DNA from: Nocardioides daeguensis
GTDB taxonomy: Bacteria > Actinomycetota > Actinomycetes > Propionibacteriales > Nocardioidaceae
Length of the DNA: 64,000 nucleotides
NCBI RefSeq assembly: GCF_019192965.1
Contig: NZ_JAHTKU010000017.1
Span: 62,001 to 126,000 of the forward strand
Direction: 5' to 3'
Of the stretch, positions 1 to 8,063 are shown one piece after another. The notes under the pieces are model-generated. The model was not told where the DNA came from and ran no database searches. It saw nothing but the letters and a program-made list of their open reading frames with translations. A program made the translations under genes and the position numbers. Position 1 is the first letter of the stretch. Each line of letters opens with the position of its first letter.

Positions 1-996
1 GTCGGCACCGGACGGGCCGGCCATCGCCCACGGGACGTCGGCGTTCACGCCCGGCTCCTTCTCCCGCATCGCCAGGGCCTCGACGATGCCGGCGCGATCG
101 CCGGGGGCGAACCCGGTCCGGCAGGCAAGCGCCAGCTCGGGCGAGGTGAGCCACCGGACCGAGGTCATGCCCATCGGGCCGCGCAGCTGTGCCTCGATCT
201 CGGCCATGAGCAGGTAGATCTCGCGACAGCGTCCCTCGAAGCCGCCGCCGGACTCCTTGGCCGACCGGGCGATCCGGGTCTCGGGGACGACGATCGTCAC
301 GAACGTCTCGGTGCGCACCGACGCCTGGGTGAGGCCGTGGGCCAGGTCGCTGTTGACGACCTCGGCCAGCTCCGGGGCGTTGGCGCGGCGGTGCTTGGTG
401 ACCCACAGATCGCGCTCGGCACCGTCCTCGGGGACGGTGCGAACCATGAAGAGGATCTCGTCGACCTTCTCGGTGCGCCCGGCGACGTCGAGCAGGCCGG
501 CGAGCGCCTCGCCGTAGCGGTTGCGCTCCTCGACGTCCTTCATGCCGATGCCGGGGTGCACGATCGCGGCGGTGACCGCCCACGTCTTGGTGGCGTGGTC
601 CTGGATCACCGCGACGCGCTGCAGCTGCGAGCCGTGCGGCGGGCCGTCGTGGATCTGGACCCCCTGCAGCACCCCGGGTAGGTCCGGGGTGTCGAGGTCA
701 TCGCCGCGGCCCTGGGTGGCCTTGGCCCTGAACGAGGTCCAGCCCAGCAGCCCACCCACGGCGTACGCCGTCGAGGCGAACACCCAGCCGGTGGCCGAGC
801 GGCCCCGGACCGGGATGACGGTGATGGCCAGCAGGAACAGCCAGACCAGGGCGAACAGGAACGCGGAGAACCACGCCCCGCGGCTGATCGCCCAGAACGC
901 CGGCAGGCTGGCCAGCGCCAGGAACATCAGTTGGCCTCCGGAGAGGCCGAAGAACCAGCCGATGCGGTCGCGCTGGTAGTCGGCGTAGATGGTCAT
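1..996 (-). CDS. SCO6880-family conjugation/T4SS-like membrane protein (3' end beyond window)
   Basis: Partial gene: about 331 N-terminal residues are visible and the frame is open to the left edge. The protein starts MTIYADYQRDRIGWFFGLSG and has two closely spaced hydrophobic segments at about residues 14-55, followed by a long soluble domain. This layout matches actinobacterial SCO6880-type proteins, which accompany VirB4/VirD4-like ATPases in Streptomyces conjugative elements (family knowledge). The ATG at 996 overlaps the stop of a 28-codon ORF by ATGA, and GGAAG lies just upstream. It is the last visible gene of the train that begins at 7127. The family name is recalled from sequence character, not searched. 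Confidence 0.7.
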   Translation of the reverse strand, partial: MTIYADYQRDRIGWFFGLSGGQLMFLALASLPAFWAISRGAWFSAFLFALVWLFLLAITVIPVRGRSATGWVFASTAYAVGGLLGWTSFRAKATQGRGDDLDTPDLPGVLQGVQIHDGPPHGSQLQRVAVIQDHATKTWAVTAAIVHPGIGMKDVEERNRYGEALAGLLDVAGRTEKVDEILFMVRTVPEDGAERDLWVTKHRRANAPELAEVVNSDLAHGLTQASVRTETFVTIVVPETRIARSAKESGGGFEGRCREIYLLMAEIEAQLRGPMGMTSVRWLTSPELALACRTGFAPGDRAGIVEALAMREKEPGVNADVPWAMAGPSGAD

Positions 997-1079
997 CGTC
1001 GGCTTCCTTCCGGGTCAATCTGGATGTCAGTGAGGTCGGGGTTGGTCGGCAGGGGGGTGAGGCGGATCGGGCGGCGCAT
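993..1079 (-). CDS. 28-residue ORF coupled to the SCO6880-like gene
   Basis: A short ORF (begins MRRPIRLTPLPTNPD) fills the 85-bp gap between the VirB6-like gene and the SCO6880-like gene. Its ATG is 2 bases after the upstream stop and its TGA overlaps the next ATG (ATGA). The tight fit in an operon where nearly every junction overlaps suggests it is translated, perhaps mainly for coupling. No domain or signal is visible, and it could equally be a non-coding leader. Confidence 0.35.
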   Translation of the reverse strand: MRRPIRLTPLPTNPDLTDIQIDPEGSRR

Positions 1080-1081
1080 CG

Positions 1082-3085
1082 CTACACCGCCACCGGGGGG
1101 ATTCCGCCGGCGGCCGCGCCGGCACCACCGGCGCCGCCCGCCGCTCCCCCACCGCCACCGGCGGCTGGGGTCTTGGGAGCTGCTCCGGCTCCACCGGCGC
1201 CGCCCTGGCCGCCACCCGAGCCGCCACCAGGTGCACCGCCGGTGGGCAGCGTCGGAGGTGTCGGCGGAGCAGGCGGCATGGGCGGAGTCGGCATCTGCGG
1301 GTCCGTGTCACTGGGGTCCCCGCCGCTCTGCGAACCGGGGTGTGTTCCGCTGCTCTGGTCGCCGGACTGGCCGCCGGACTGGCGGCCTCCCATGCCGCTG
1401 AAGTCCGGGCCGTAGGTGCTCTGCCCGACGCCGGCCTGGTTGGTCTCGTCCGACATCAGCGAGGTCGCCTTGGCGCCGGCGGAGTTGATCCAGCCCATGC
1501 CGGTCGACAGCGCCTGGCCGACCGGGCCGAAGCTGCCGAGGAGGCCCTGGGTCGACTTGTTGAACCGGTCACCGGTCGAGGCCTCGGCGCTCTGCTCACC
1601 CGAAGACCGGCCGTTGGCGTCCGTGGTCGACGCGGCCGAGGAGCCTCCGCCGGCGGCACCGCCGCCGAGCAGGCCTTGGAGGCCGCCCTGAATTGCCATG
1701 CCCTGGCGGAACGACGCTCCGCTGGGGGTGCCCGGGTCGACGAAGGCCAGGAGCTTGAACAGCGCCAGCGGCGCCACGACGCTGATCAGGATCGTCATCA
1801 CTGCCGGCAGCGCGGTGCCGAACGCCTTGGCCGCGTCCTCGGCCAGGTGCGCCGCGACGCCGTCGGCGAACTGCACGCCGATGCCCAGGACCATCACCAT
1901 CAGCACCGGGGTGAACGCCGCGGCGTGGAACCAGCGCAGCGACTTCCAGAACCAGGAGCGGGTGAAGTCGGAGACCAGCCCGGCCGCCGAGAGCGGGCCG
2001 GTGGCGGTCAGCACCAGCAGCGACGCGGCGCGGGCGAGGTAGACCAGGACGTGCCCGATCGCTGCCAGCCACAGGAAGATCCCGAGGAAGGCCAGCGCGG
2101 TGGCCACGCCGGCGTCGGTGATGTCGTCGATGCCGAGTCCCCCGAGCGGGTCCCAGTCGGGCCAGGTCTGCACCTTGAGCAGCGACTTCATCAGCGCCTT
2201 GGTGATGGCGCCGCAGGCGGCGACGATCATCACGCAGTAGCCGAACCAGCAGGCGCAGACCACGACGAACTGGCCGGCGCCGATGAACGCCCGAGCAAGG
2301 CTCTTGCCCTCGCGTTTGAAGGCCGCGGCGCCGAGCTGGATCATCGCCAAGATGACCACCAGGGCCAGCGCCAGCCACAGGGTGAAGGCGTAGACGTCCT
2401 TGCCCGGTCCGTCGGCGCTCAGGTCGGGGGTCAAGAACAGCTCGCTGAACGTGAGCACGATGCGCAGCACGAACAGGCCGGAGTTCCAGATCGCGAGCAT
2501 GGCCGCGGTCCAGGCGTCGGCCGCGGCCTTGGCGATGACGTCGCCGATGGCCTCGAACGGGTTGGGAATGTCGCCCAGCCCGGGGATGCCACCGCCGAAG
2601 AGGTCGCCGACGTTGGGCAGACCGGGGATTCCGGGCAGGCCGGGGACGCCCGGAAGCCCGGGCAGTCCGCCGATGTTGCCGCAGATCGCGTCGAGGATCC
2701 CGCAGCCGTCCGGGAGCAGATCGCCGGCGCCGTCGACCACGTTGCCCGCGCCGTCGAGCACATTGCCAGCGCCGTTCTTGACGTCGTCGGCGGCGTCCTT
2801 GCCGCAATCGATCGGGTCCTTGGCGCAGTCGACGGCGTCGCCGCCGAGGTCGCACAGCGCGTCGGGCCCGGGGCAGCCCATCTTGACGTTGCGGGCCGGC
2901 AGCTGGCCGGTCGTCGCGACCGGGGCGAGGTTCGCCGAGCTGGCGGCCGGCTCGCTGGCCGCGGCCGCGGCGGGCGGCTGCAGCGCGGTGGCGGCACCCA
3001 GGAGCGTGGTGAGGACGAGGACGGCCAGCGCGGCTCGAGCGACGTGGCCCAGCCTGGTCACTCGGTCGACGACAGCGGCGGTCAC
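1082..3085 (-). CDS. VirB6/TrbL-like polytopic membrane protein
   Basis: This 667-residue protein has an N-terminal hydrophobic export segment (about 18-42) and then a Cys-rich, Asp/Gly-rich linker (CAKD, CGKD repeats, about 70-140). A short collagen-like GLPG/GVPG stretch follows, then at least five hydrophobic segments (about 210-460). The C-terminal 110 residues are low-complexity Gly/Pro/Ser/Gln. The layout fits TrbL/VirB6 inner-membrane channel proteins of type IV secretion, though no catalytic motif exists to confirm it. The GTG start overlaps the stop of the next gene upstream (GTGA), so it is co-translated with the 3082-3891 gene. It probably forms the membrane pore of the apparatus. 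Confidence 0.6.
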   Translation of the reverse strand: MTAAVVDRVTRLGHVARAALAVLVLTTLLGAATALQPPAAAAASEPAASSANLAPVATTGQLPARNVKMGCPGPDALCDLGGDAVDCAKDPIDCGKDAADDVKNGAGNVLDGAGNVVDGAGDLLPDGCGILDAICGNIGGLPGLPGVPGLPGIPGLPNVGDLFGGGIPGLGDIPNPFEAIGDVIAKAAADAWTAAMLAIWNSGLFVLRIVLTFSELFLTPDLSADGPGKDVYAFTLWLALALVVILAMIQLGAAAFKREGKSLARAFIGAGQFVVVCACWFGYCVMIVAACGAITKALMKSLLKVQTWPDWDPLGGLGIDDITDAGVATALAFLGIFLWLAAIGHVLVYLARAASLLVLTATGPLSAAGLVSDFTRSWFWKSLRWFHAAAFTPVLMVMVLGIGVQFADGVAAHLAEDAAKAFGTALPAVMTILISVVAPLALFKLLAFVDPGTPSGASFRQGMAIQGGLQGLLGGGAAGGGSSAASTTDANGRSSGEQSAEASTGDRFNKSTQGLLGSFGPVGQALSTGMGWINSAGAKATSLMSDETNQAGVGQSTYGPDFSGMGGRQSGGQSGDQSSGTHPGSQSGGDPSDTDPQMPTPPMPPAPPTPPTLPTGGAPGGGSGGGQGGAGGAGAAPKTPAAGGGGGAAGGAGGAGAAAGGIPPVAV

Positions 3086-3891
3086 TGGGGCGCTCCGTTG
3101 ATCGGGATCCAGCCGGCCTGCTTGTACTCCGGGGTGCCCGGCGCGACCGCCTGTGGCTGGCCGGTGGAGACCAGGTGGTCGATGTCCTCATCGCTGCCCT
3201 GGACCAGGCGCCAGTCCCCTACTCCGTCGACCTCGGTCCAGCGCATCAGCTGGGTGCCGGCGTAGAGGCGATCGCTGACCTTGCCGTTGGCGGTGGTGAG
3301 GGTGACGTAGCTGAGCAGGTTCACCGCGTAGTAGCCCCCGTCGTCAGCGGCGAGCTCTTCGAGGGTGTAGGCGATCGGTGTCACGGCGTACGACGCGGGC
3401 GGCGGGACGTCGCCCTCCTTCGGGACGCCGGCCTGCTGGCGGCGCAGCGCGACGGCGTCGCGGGCCCGCTGCTCGAAGACCGCCTTGTCCTCGGGGGCGG
3501 CGTACAGGCCGGCCACGGCGGCGGCCTGGTCGTAGTCGAACCCGAGCTGTGCCTTGGCGACCTCGACCTGCAGCGCGACCGCACCGAGGTCCGTGGCCGG
3601 GAACCGGACGGGGTGGCCGTCGACCACCTCGGCGCCGGTCGGGATCACCACGCCGTCCGCGGGAGCGGTGTCCGGGGCCACCTGCTCGACCGAGACGTTC
3701 TGCCCCTTGGACTGGCTCGAGCCGCCGGAGGCGGTGTCGGTCCCGCCGTTGTCGTCGGCGCGTCCTCGAGCTCCGAGCCACACGGCGGTGGCCACCAGGG
3801 CGGCGATCACCACCAGGACGCCCACACGCAGCAAGGTGGTGCGGGACTCCCCCATCGGGCCGTTGATTCGGTCGCTCATCTCGTTGCGCAT
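3082..3891 (-). CDS. Single-pass exported protein of the T4SS-like operon
   Basis: This 269-residue protein has a short cytoplasmic head, one hydrophobic anchor (about 22-42) and an extracytoplasmic domain with a Ser/Gly-rich start (about 43-65). The C-terminal half (ITPIAYTLEEL region and after) has the small alpha/beta look of NTF2- or VirB8-like domains, but I cannot confirm that. It sits between two other exported proteins, with only two bases to the stop of the upstream gene. A role as a bitopic scaffold component is inferred from position. Confidence 0.6.
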   Translation of the reverse strand: MRNEMSDRINGPMGESRTTLLRVGVLVVIAALVATAVWLGARGRADDNGGTDTASGGSSQSKGQNVSVEQVAPDTAPADGVVIPTGAEVVDGHPVRFPATDLGAVALQVEVAKAQLGFDYDQAAAVAGLYAAPEDKAVFEQRARDAVALRRQQAGVPKEGDVPPPASYAVTPIAYTLEELAADDGGYYAVNLLSYVTLTTANGKVSDRLYAGTQLMRWTEVDGVGDWRLVQGSDEDIDHLVSTGQPQAVAPGTPEYKQAGWIPINGAPQ

Positions 3892-3892
3892 C

Positions 3893-4774
3893 TCAGTGCT
3901 CCCCTTCGTGGTCGCCGGGGTTGGTGGGTTCGGTGGTGTGGTCGGTGGACCAGGTGCGCCAGCCGGCCTCGTGGGCCAGCTGGGTGCCGGGCCAGGTGGC
4001 GGGTGCGGGTGCCGGCGGAGTGCCGGGGGCGACCATCCAGCGGCCGCCGACCCACTGCATGCGCTCGCAGTGCGCGAAGGCGATCTGGCCCTCGGACTTG
4101 TAGGTCGCGCTGACCTTCATCAGCACGCAGACGGTGGCCCAGTCGGGGCCGTCGGTTCCCTTGATCAGCGCGCCGGCCGGCTCGAGGGAGACCGAGGCGC
4201 TGGGGTCCTTGACCTCGCCCATGCCGGTGCTGGACAGGAAGGCCCGGACGCTGGCGGTGATCCACCAGTCCTCCGCGCGGACGCCGCCGGGCAGCGCCCA
4301 GGCGTTGTAGACCTCCTCGGCGGTGGTCAGGCTCATCGACTGCAGCACCGCGAGGTCGATCTGGGCGAGCTGTCCGATCGCGCCCTCGGGGGTCTGCGGG
4401 AACCCAGTCATCACGAAAGCGGGTCCGTTGACGCCGGCGCCGGCCGGGATCTTGATCTCCGGGGCCTTGGTGCTGGCGGTCCCAGGATCTGCAGGGGGGA
4501 AGGCCGCACTCTCCGGAACGCTGAGCATCGGCTCGGCCGCGATGTCGTCGCGGTGTGCGGCACCGCGGGCCACCGTCGAGTGGTCGGTCTCGCCGGTGGC
4601 CACGCCGGTGTTCGCGTTCGCCTCGTCCCCGATACCGGCGATCGCCAGGTACACCGCGTAGACGAGGCCGACCAGCAGGAGCACAGCCACGGCGACGGCG
4701 GCGGCGGCGCCGAGCAGCCGGCGCCGGCCCCACTCGGTGGTGGCCTCGGCCTTCTTCGTGGCTGCGCGCCGCAT
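3893..4774 (-). CDS. Single-pass exported protein of the T4SS-like operon
   Basis: This 293-residue protein begins MRRAATKKAEATTEWGRRR. That start was chosen because it overlaps the upstream stop (TGATG); a longer open frame exists but has poor composition. A basic cytoplasmic head is followed by one transmembrane segment (about 20-45) and a periplasm-facing domain containing VFMTGFPQTPEGA, then a C-terminal domain with CVLMKVSATY and CERMQWVGGRW. It resembles proteins that repeatedly accompany SCO6880-type genes in actinobacteria. It is probably a VirB8-like bitopic subunit, stated as inference. Confidence 0.6.
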   Translation of the reverse strand: MRRAATKKAEATTEWGRRRLLGAAAAVAVAVLLLVGLVYAVYLAIAGIGDEANANTGVATGETDHSTVARGAAHRDDIAAEPMLSVPESAAFPPADPGTASTKAPEIKIPAGAGVNGPAFVMTGFPQTPEGAIGQLAQIDLAVLQSMSLTTAEEVYNAWALPGGVRAEDWWITASVRAFLSSTGMGEVKDPSASVSLEPAGALIKGTDGPDWATVCVLMKVSATYKSEGQIAFAHCERMQWVGGRWMVAPGTPPAPAPATWPGTQLAHEAGWRTWSTDHTTEPTNPGDHEGEH

Positions 4775-5067
4775 CAGATGCAGCCCTTGCCGAGGATCCC
4801 GTTGAGCATGCCGGGCAGGACCAGGTAGGCGATCGCGCAGGCGAACACGACGACCACCGAGATCACGCCGACCTTGGAGGCGTGCGGCAGGGAGAACACT
4901 CGGCCGGCGATGATCGCGCCGATGGCGATGATGATGCCGAGACCGAACAGGACGATGACGCCCCACAGCACGTAGCTGGTGATCTCGTTGGTGGGTCCGA
5001 CAGCACCCGGGGGTGCCTTCGGGCAGACCTGGGCGGCCATCGGGAGAACAGCGGTCATGACGTCCAT
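4774..5067 (-). CDS. Small two-helix membrane protein (VirB2/TrbC-like candidate)
   Basis: This 97-residue protein has two long hydrophobic helices (about 29-53 and 62-86) joined by a short polar turn (SLPHASK) and ends in GKGC. Two cysteines (about 15 and 96) flank the helices. Size and topology match VirB2/TrbC-type pilin subunits of T4SS, but a holin-like or structural membrane role is also possible. The ATG at 5067 has a strong GGAAG site (AAAGGAAGTCCACCC). The stop overlaps the next start. Confidence 0.55.
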   Translation of the reverse strand: MDVMTAVLPMAAQVCPKAPPGAVGPTNEITSYVLWGVIVLFGLGIIIAIGAIIAGRVFSLPHASKVGVISVVVVFACAIAYLVLPGMLNGILGKGCI

Positions 5068-5105
5068 GGGTGGACTTCCTTTCTGGGTTGCTGACCCCCG
5101 GTGGG

Positions 5106-5957
5106 TCAGGCGCTTTCGCTTGTGTCGGTGGTGGGCAGGTGTGCGGGCTCGAGCAGTTGGCGGGCTGCCGAGATCAGGGGGGCCGGGACGGGCCGGGAGT
5201 CCAGGCCGTTGACCGCGAGCTCGCGGTCCTCGGGGATCTCCACGCACCGGTCTGCGACCAGGGCGCGCCGTACGGCGGGGCCGCCGGCGTGCTCGAGGCC
5301 CCGGGGCCACTTTTTGCGGCGCGGACCGCGTACGGCGAGGGTGATCTGCTCGGGCTGCCAGTGGTTGGCCAGCAGCTCGAGCGCGACTGAGGCGCGGCGC
5401 ATCCCGGGGACGGTGGCGGTGGTCACCAGGACGATCTGGTCGGCGGTGCGGACGGCCTCGGCGAGCCAGCAGTCGGTGGCCAGCAGTTGGCCGGCCTCCC
5501 AGCCAATGTCGAGGATGGTCAGCTGGGTCTCGTGCTCGGCGTCGGTGGGCAGCGGGACCTCGTCGACGCCGGCGAGGACCTCGCTGGCGCGCTCGAGCAG
5601 GACGTGGTCGCGCTTGCCCTGGCGCCAGTCGGTCGGGTGCAGGCCGAGCTCGGCGGTGCTGGCCGCGGCGAGACCGGATGCGGTGACCGAGCAGCACTCG
5701 ATGACCCGCACCGGGCTGGCGGCCGCCAGGCCGGCGGCCAGGGCGACGGTGCTGGCCCCGACCGAACCGGCGCAGCCGATCACGGCGATGGTGTGCTCGC
5801 CGGCGGACGGGGTCCAGTTGTCGGCGGCAGCGGTGCCGCGGCCGCGGGGTCCCTTGCCGGCGCCCGGGCCGGTCCGGAACTCGCCGGCGCTCACCGCGTT
5901 CCAGGCCCGCTTGAGCTCGTCGACGCCGACCGGGCGGCTCGAGGTCTGGGTGCTCAC
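5106..5957 (-). CDS. ParA/MinD-like protein with degenerate Walker A
   Basis: This 283-residue protein has a disordered Gly/Arg/Pro-rich N-terminal 50 residues followed by a P-loop-like segment GCAGSVGAST (about 61-70). ParA/MinD proteins have KGGxGKT there, and both lysines are absent here. Later segments LTILDIGWEAGQL and IVLVTTATVPGMRRA match the Walker B and switch areas of the fold. It overlaps the 52-residue ORF upstream (stop/start ATGA) and precedes the pilin-like gene. A likely role is polar placement or scaffolding of the secretion apparatus rather than ATP-driven segregation, by inference. Confidence 0.65.
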   Translation of the reverse strand: MSTQTSSRPVGVDELKRAWNAVSAGEFRTGPGAGKGPRGRGTAAADNWTPSAGEHTIAVIGCAGSVGASTVALAAGLAAASPVRVIECCSVTASGLAAASTAELGLHPTDWRQGKRDHVLLERASEVLAGVDEVPLPTDAEHETQLTILDIGWEAGQLLATDCWLAEAVRTADQIVLVTTATVPGMRRASVALELLANHWQPEQITLAVRGPRRKKWPRGLEHAGGPAVRRALVADRCVEIPEDRELAVNGLDSRPVPAPLISAARQLLEPAHLPTTDTSESA

Positions 5958-6112
5958 TGGGCCTCCCCGATGCCGCCGCGGCGGTACTCGAGCGCGGCGC
6001 GAACCTCAGCCGGGGTGAGGCTGGCCAGCTGGGCCTTGGCGGCCTGCACCTCGTGCAGCTGGGCGATCTGCTCCGGCGTCCGGCTCTCGCCGGCGTCCTG
6101 GGTGTTTGTCAT
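5954..6112 (-). CDS. 52-residue hypothetical protein
   Basis: Small acidic/helical protein (MTNTQDAGESRTPEQIAQLH...) ending EYRRGGIGEAQ. The start at 6112 is preferred because a strong GGAGGT lies 10 bases upstream. An alternative ATG at 6184 would overlap the upstream gene. The stop overlaps the start of the ParA-like gene. The middle part is predicted helical (EVQAAKAQLASLTPAEVRAAL), which could be a short partner or adaptor of the ParA-like protein. No family was recognised. Confidence 0.5.
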   Translation of the reverse strand: MTNTQDAGESRTPEQIAQLHEVQAAKAQLASLTPAEVRAALEYRRGGIGEAQ

Positions 6113-6173
6113 GGGCTTCACCACCTCCAGTCGCCTATGTGTCGCGGGGCGGTGGGAGCGATCACGATTGCGC

Positions 6174-7127
6174 TCATTCGTCATGGCCGAACTTCCTCGG
6201 AGCGGCCGCGGCGAGGGCGCGCACGGTGCGCGATCCGTGGCGACGGACGGTTGCCTCCGAGACCCCGATGCGGGGTGCGACGCGGCTGGACACCTCGTTG
6301 CTGAGTAGGCCGCCGTAGCCGCGGGTCAGGTTGCGGGTCTCGATCCGGTCGGCTTCGTCGACCAGGCACAGCAGCAGGTAGCGGTCGGCCGCGCTGATCA
6401 CCTGGTTCTCGCAGGCCCACGCCAGCAGCTCCAGCAGCTCCTCGGTGGCCGACGGCTCCTCCTGCTCGGGACCGGCGTCGGCGAGGATCTCGGGCCGGTG
6501 GAACAGTGCGCCGGCGACCGGCTCGGTCGGCAGCTCGCCCTTGCTCCACGCTGCCCCGTCCGAGGCGTCCAGGTCGCCGGTCGAGAACGACTCGACGAGG
6601 GTGGTGTTCGCCCAGGTGCGGTCTGCGCGGGAGACGTGGAAGAAGTCGCCGACCTCGCGGAGCACCCCGACCCGGGTGTTGATCAGGATGTTCGCGGCGA
6701 CCTTGCGCAGACGGCGCCACTTGAAGGTCCGCACCTCGATCCACAGCTGGGAGGCCACGAGCTCGTCGATCCGCTCGACGGCTGACCAGGAGCCGGCGGC
6801 GACGGGCTGGCTGTCCCGGAAGACCTCGCGGGGAGGCAGGGTGCTCAGCCAGCCGGCGAGCCGGCACGCACCGGGCAGCAGGCACTTGGCGAGCGCGGCC
6901 GCCGCGGCGATGTCGTCACCGCCGTCGGGGGCCGCGAGCATGGCCAGCGCCAGGAGGACTTCGTCAGAGGCTGAGCTGTCCACCGAGGGCAGCCAGGCAC
7001 GCAGGTCGTCGAACTTCTCGACGACCCCGAGCCGGGGATCCGCTGCCACCCAGGCCGGCCACTTCTGGCGGGCCTGGTCGAGCAGTTCGCTGTTGTCGTC
7101 GAGGCCGAGCTGGTCGCCCACACTCAT
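6174..7127 (-). CDS. Putative transcriptional regulator with C-terminal HTH
   Basis: This 317-residue soluble protein is first in the left gene train. The C-terminal 90 residues contain a helical region and an HTH-like segment (NEVSSRVAPRIGVSEATVRR) followed by basic residues, resembling the sigma-70 region 4/LuxR type of fold. The N-terminal 220 residues are helical without a recognised domain. It lies directly downstream of a region with repeated CGTCCCCCC motifs, which it might bind itself. Function is inferred from the HTH and position only. Confidence 0.5.
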   Translation of the reverse strand: MSVGDQLGLDDNSELLDQARQKWPAWVAADPRLGVVEKFDDLRAWLPSVDSSASDEVLLALAMLAAPDGGDDIAAAAALAKCLLPGACRLAGWLSTLPPREVFRDSQPVAAGSWSAVERIDELVASQLWIEVRTFKWRRLRKVAANILINTRVGVLREVGDFFHVSRADRTWANTTLVESFSTGDLDASDGAAWSKGELPTEPVAGALFHRPEILADAGPEQEEPSATEELLELLAWACENQVISAADRYLLLCLVDEADRIETRNLTRGYGGLLSNEVSSRVAPRIGVSEATVRRHGSRTVRALAAAAPRKFGHDE

Positions 7128-7179
7128 CGCACTCGCTCCTTTCGTCCGTGGCTGAGCACGGCAGAAAGGTCGCGAGCGG

Positions 7180-7270
7180 GCGTCCCCGCATCCGTCCCCC
7201 CAAAGCCCTGATTTGGAGGGGGGACGCTGAGGGGGGACGCGCGTTTCCGCAGGTCAGAGGGCGTCCCCCC
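7180..7270. promoter_or_regulatory. Cluster of CGTCCCCCC motifs upstream of the regulator operon
   Basis: Four copies of a 9-base motif occur within 80 bases: CGTCCCCCC at 7193-7201 and 7262-7270, and its complement GGGGGGACG at 7218-7226 and 7231-7239. A shorter GCGTCCCC is at 7180-7187. They lie 50-145 bases upstream of the ATG at 7127, where the promoter and operators of the left gene train should be. Alternating orientation suggests binding sites for a dimeric regulator. An iteron-like role is possible but less likely. Confidence 0.45.
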
Positions 7271-7448
7271 GAAAGTTCAAGAAGTTTCGGCCGACCTCCT
7301 TGCGCGCCCCGATTGCGGGCGGCGATCGACCGGGCGCGGGAGGCTGTCGCGGCCTCGGCGTCGGCCTCGCGGCCCGGGCCGCAGAGACCCTGCCCGCGAT
7401 TTCCGATTCCCCGGCGCCGCCCGCAGGGTGCGTGCTCTACTTGGCCCA

Positions 7449-7482
7449 AGAGCCCCAGGTGACCCGAGACGCCTGGGGCTCT
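7449..7482. terminator. Hairpin, 11-bp stem
   Basis: Perfect inverted repeat AGAGCCCCAGG (7449-7459) / CCTGGGGCTCT (7472-7482) with a 12-base loop. On the plus strand it is followed by TTTCGCG. No plus-strand gene precedes it, so it may end an unannotated plus-strand RNA or serve as a second terminator for the minus-strand operon. The rest of 7271-7571 shows no gene. Confidence 0.4.
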
Positions 7483-7514
7483 TTCGCGTCCAGCAGCAGA
7501 CCACGGCCGGGGGA

Positions 7515-7553
7515 ACAAAACAGGTCCCCGTCCTGCTCGAGGACGGGGACCTG
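7515..7553 (-). terminator. Rho-independent terminator of the Tad operon
   Basis: A 13-bp perfect stem CAGGTCCCCGTCC (7521-7533) / GGACGGGGACCTG (7541-7553) has a 7-base loop. Reading on the minus strand it is followed by TTTTG and lies 18 bases after the stop of the 7572-8063 gene. It cleanly separates the Tad train from the T4SS-like train. Confidence 0.75.
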
Positions 7554-7571
7554 CTTCTTGTGATCGGTACT

Positions 7572-8063
7572 CTACGGGGTGACGCCGACCCCTCGTGGAC
7601 TCATGTAAGTCGCCACGGTGATGACGCCCATGTGCCAGGTCCCGCTCCACTCGGCGAAGCTCGAGAACGCATCCGGTCCCTGCTCCCCCACCGCGACGAT
7701 CGCCTCGCCGTCTCTGGCCAGGCGCTCGATCCACGCCGCCGGGTGGTCGTCGACGAGCTCGCCCTCCACGACGACCGGGGGCTCGGCGACGAACCGACCT
7801 TCCGGGGCCTCGATGATCCTGACGTCACGAGCTCGGCCGACGTCCAGCGCCCACCCGGTCAGCCGGGGGTACTGAACCGGGTTCCCGGGCTGGAGCAGGC
7901 CGGCCTTGAAGGCCCGCCAGGTGGGGGCCATGTCGTACATCTGCGGCCGCGGGTCGATCCCCCGGTTCAGCCACTCGGACAGGCTCGTGAACAGGCCCAT
8001 CCGGGGCGGCATGCTCGGCAGCACAGTGAGCCGCGCCCACACGTTCTCCACGTCTACGCCCAT
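7572..8063 (-). CDS. 163-residue hypothetical protein of the Tad operon
   Basis: The start MGVDVENVWARL at 8063 was chosen because it overlaps the upstream stop (TGATG). The protein has no signal peptide or membrane segment, and the C-terminal half carries WSGTWHMGVITVATYMSPRG. Composition is that of a normal soluble protein. It is the last gene before the terminator. No family recognised; a role with the pilus or its regulator is guilt by association. Confidence 0.55.
   Translation of the reverse strand: MGVDVENVWARLTVLPSMPPRMGLFTSLSEWLNRGIDPRPQMYDMAPTWRAFKAGLLQPGNPVQYPRLTGWALDVGRARDVRIIEAPEGRFVAEPPVVVEGELVDDHPAAWIERLARDGEAIVAVGEQGPDAFSSFAEWSGTWHMGVITVATYMSPRGVGVTP

Noticed and set aside
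2593..2770. Repeat-like DNA (PGLPG and DGAGN-type codons)
   Set aside because: It is low-complexity coding sequence inside the VirB6-like protein, not a DNA repeat element.
1340..3265. 641-codon plus-strand open frame
   Set aside because: It lies opposite the VirB6-like and next genes, is Arg/Gly/His-rich without domains, and is a GC-driven shadow.
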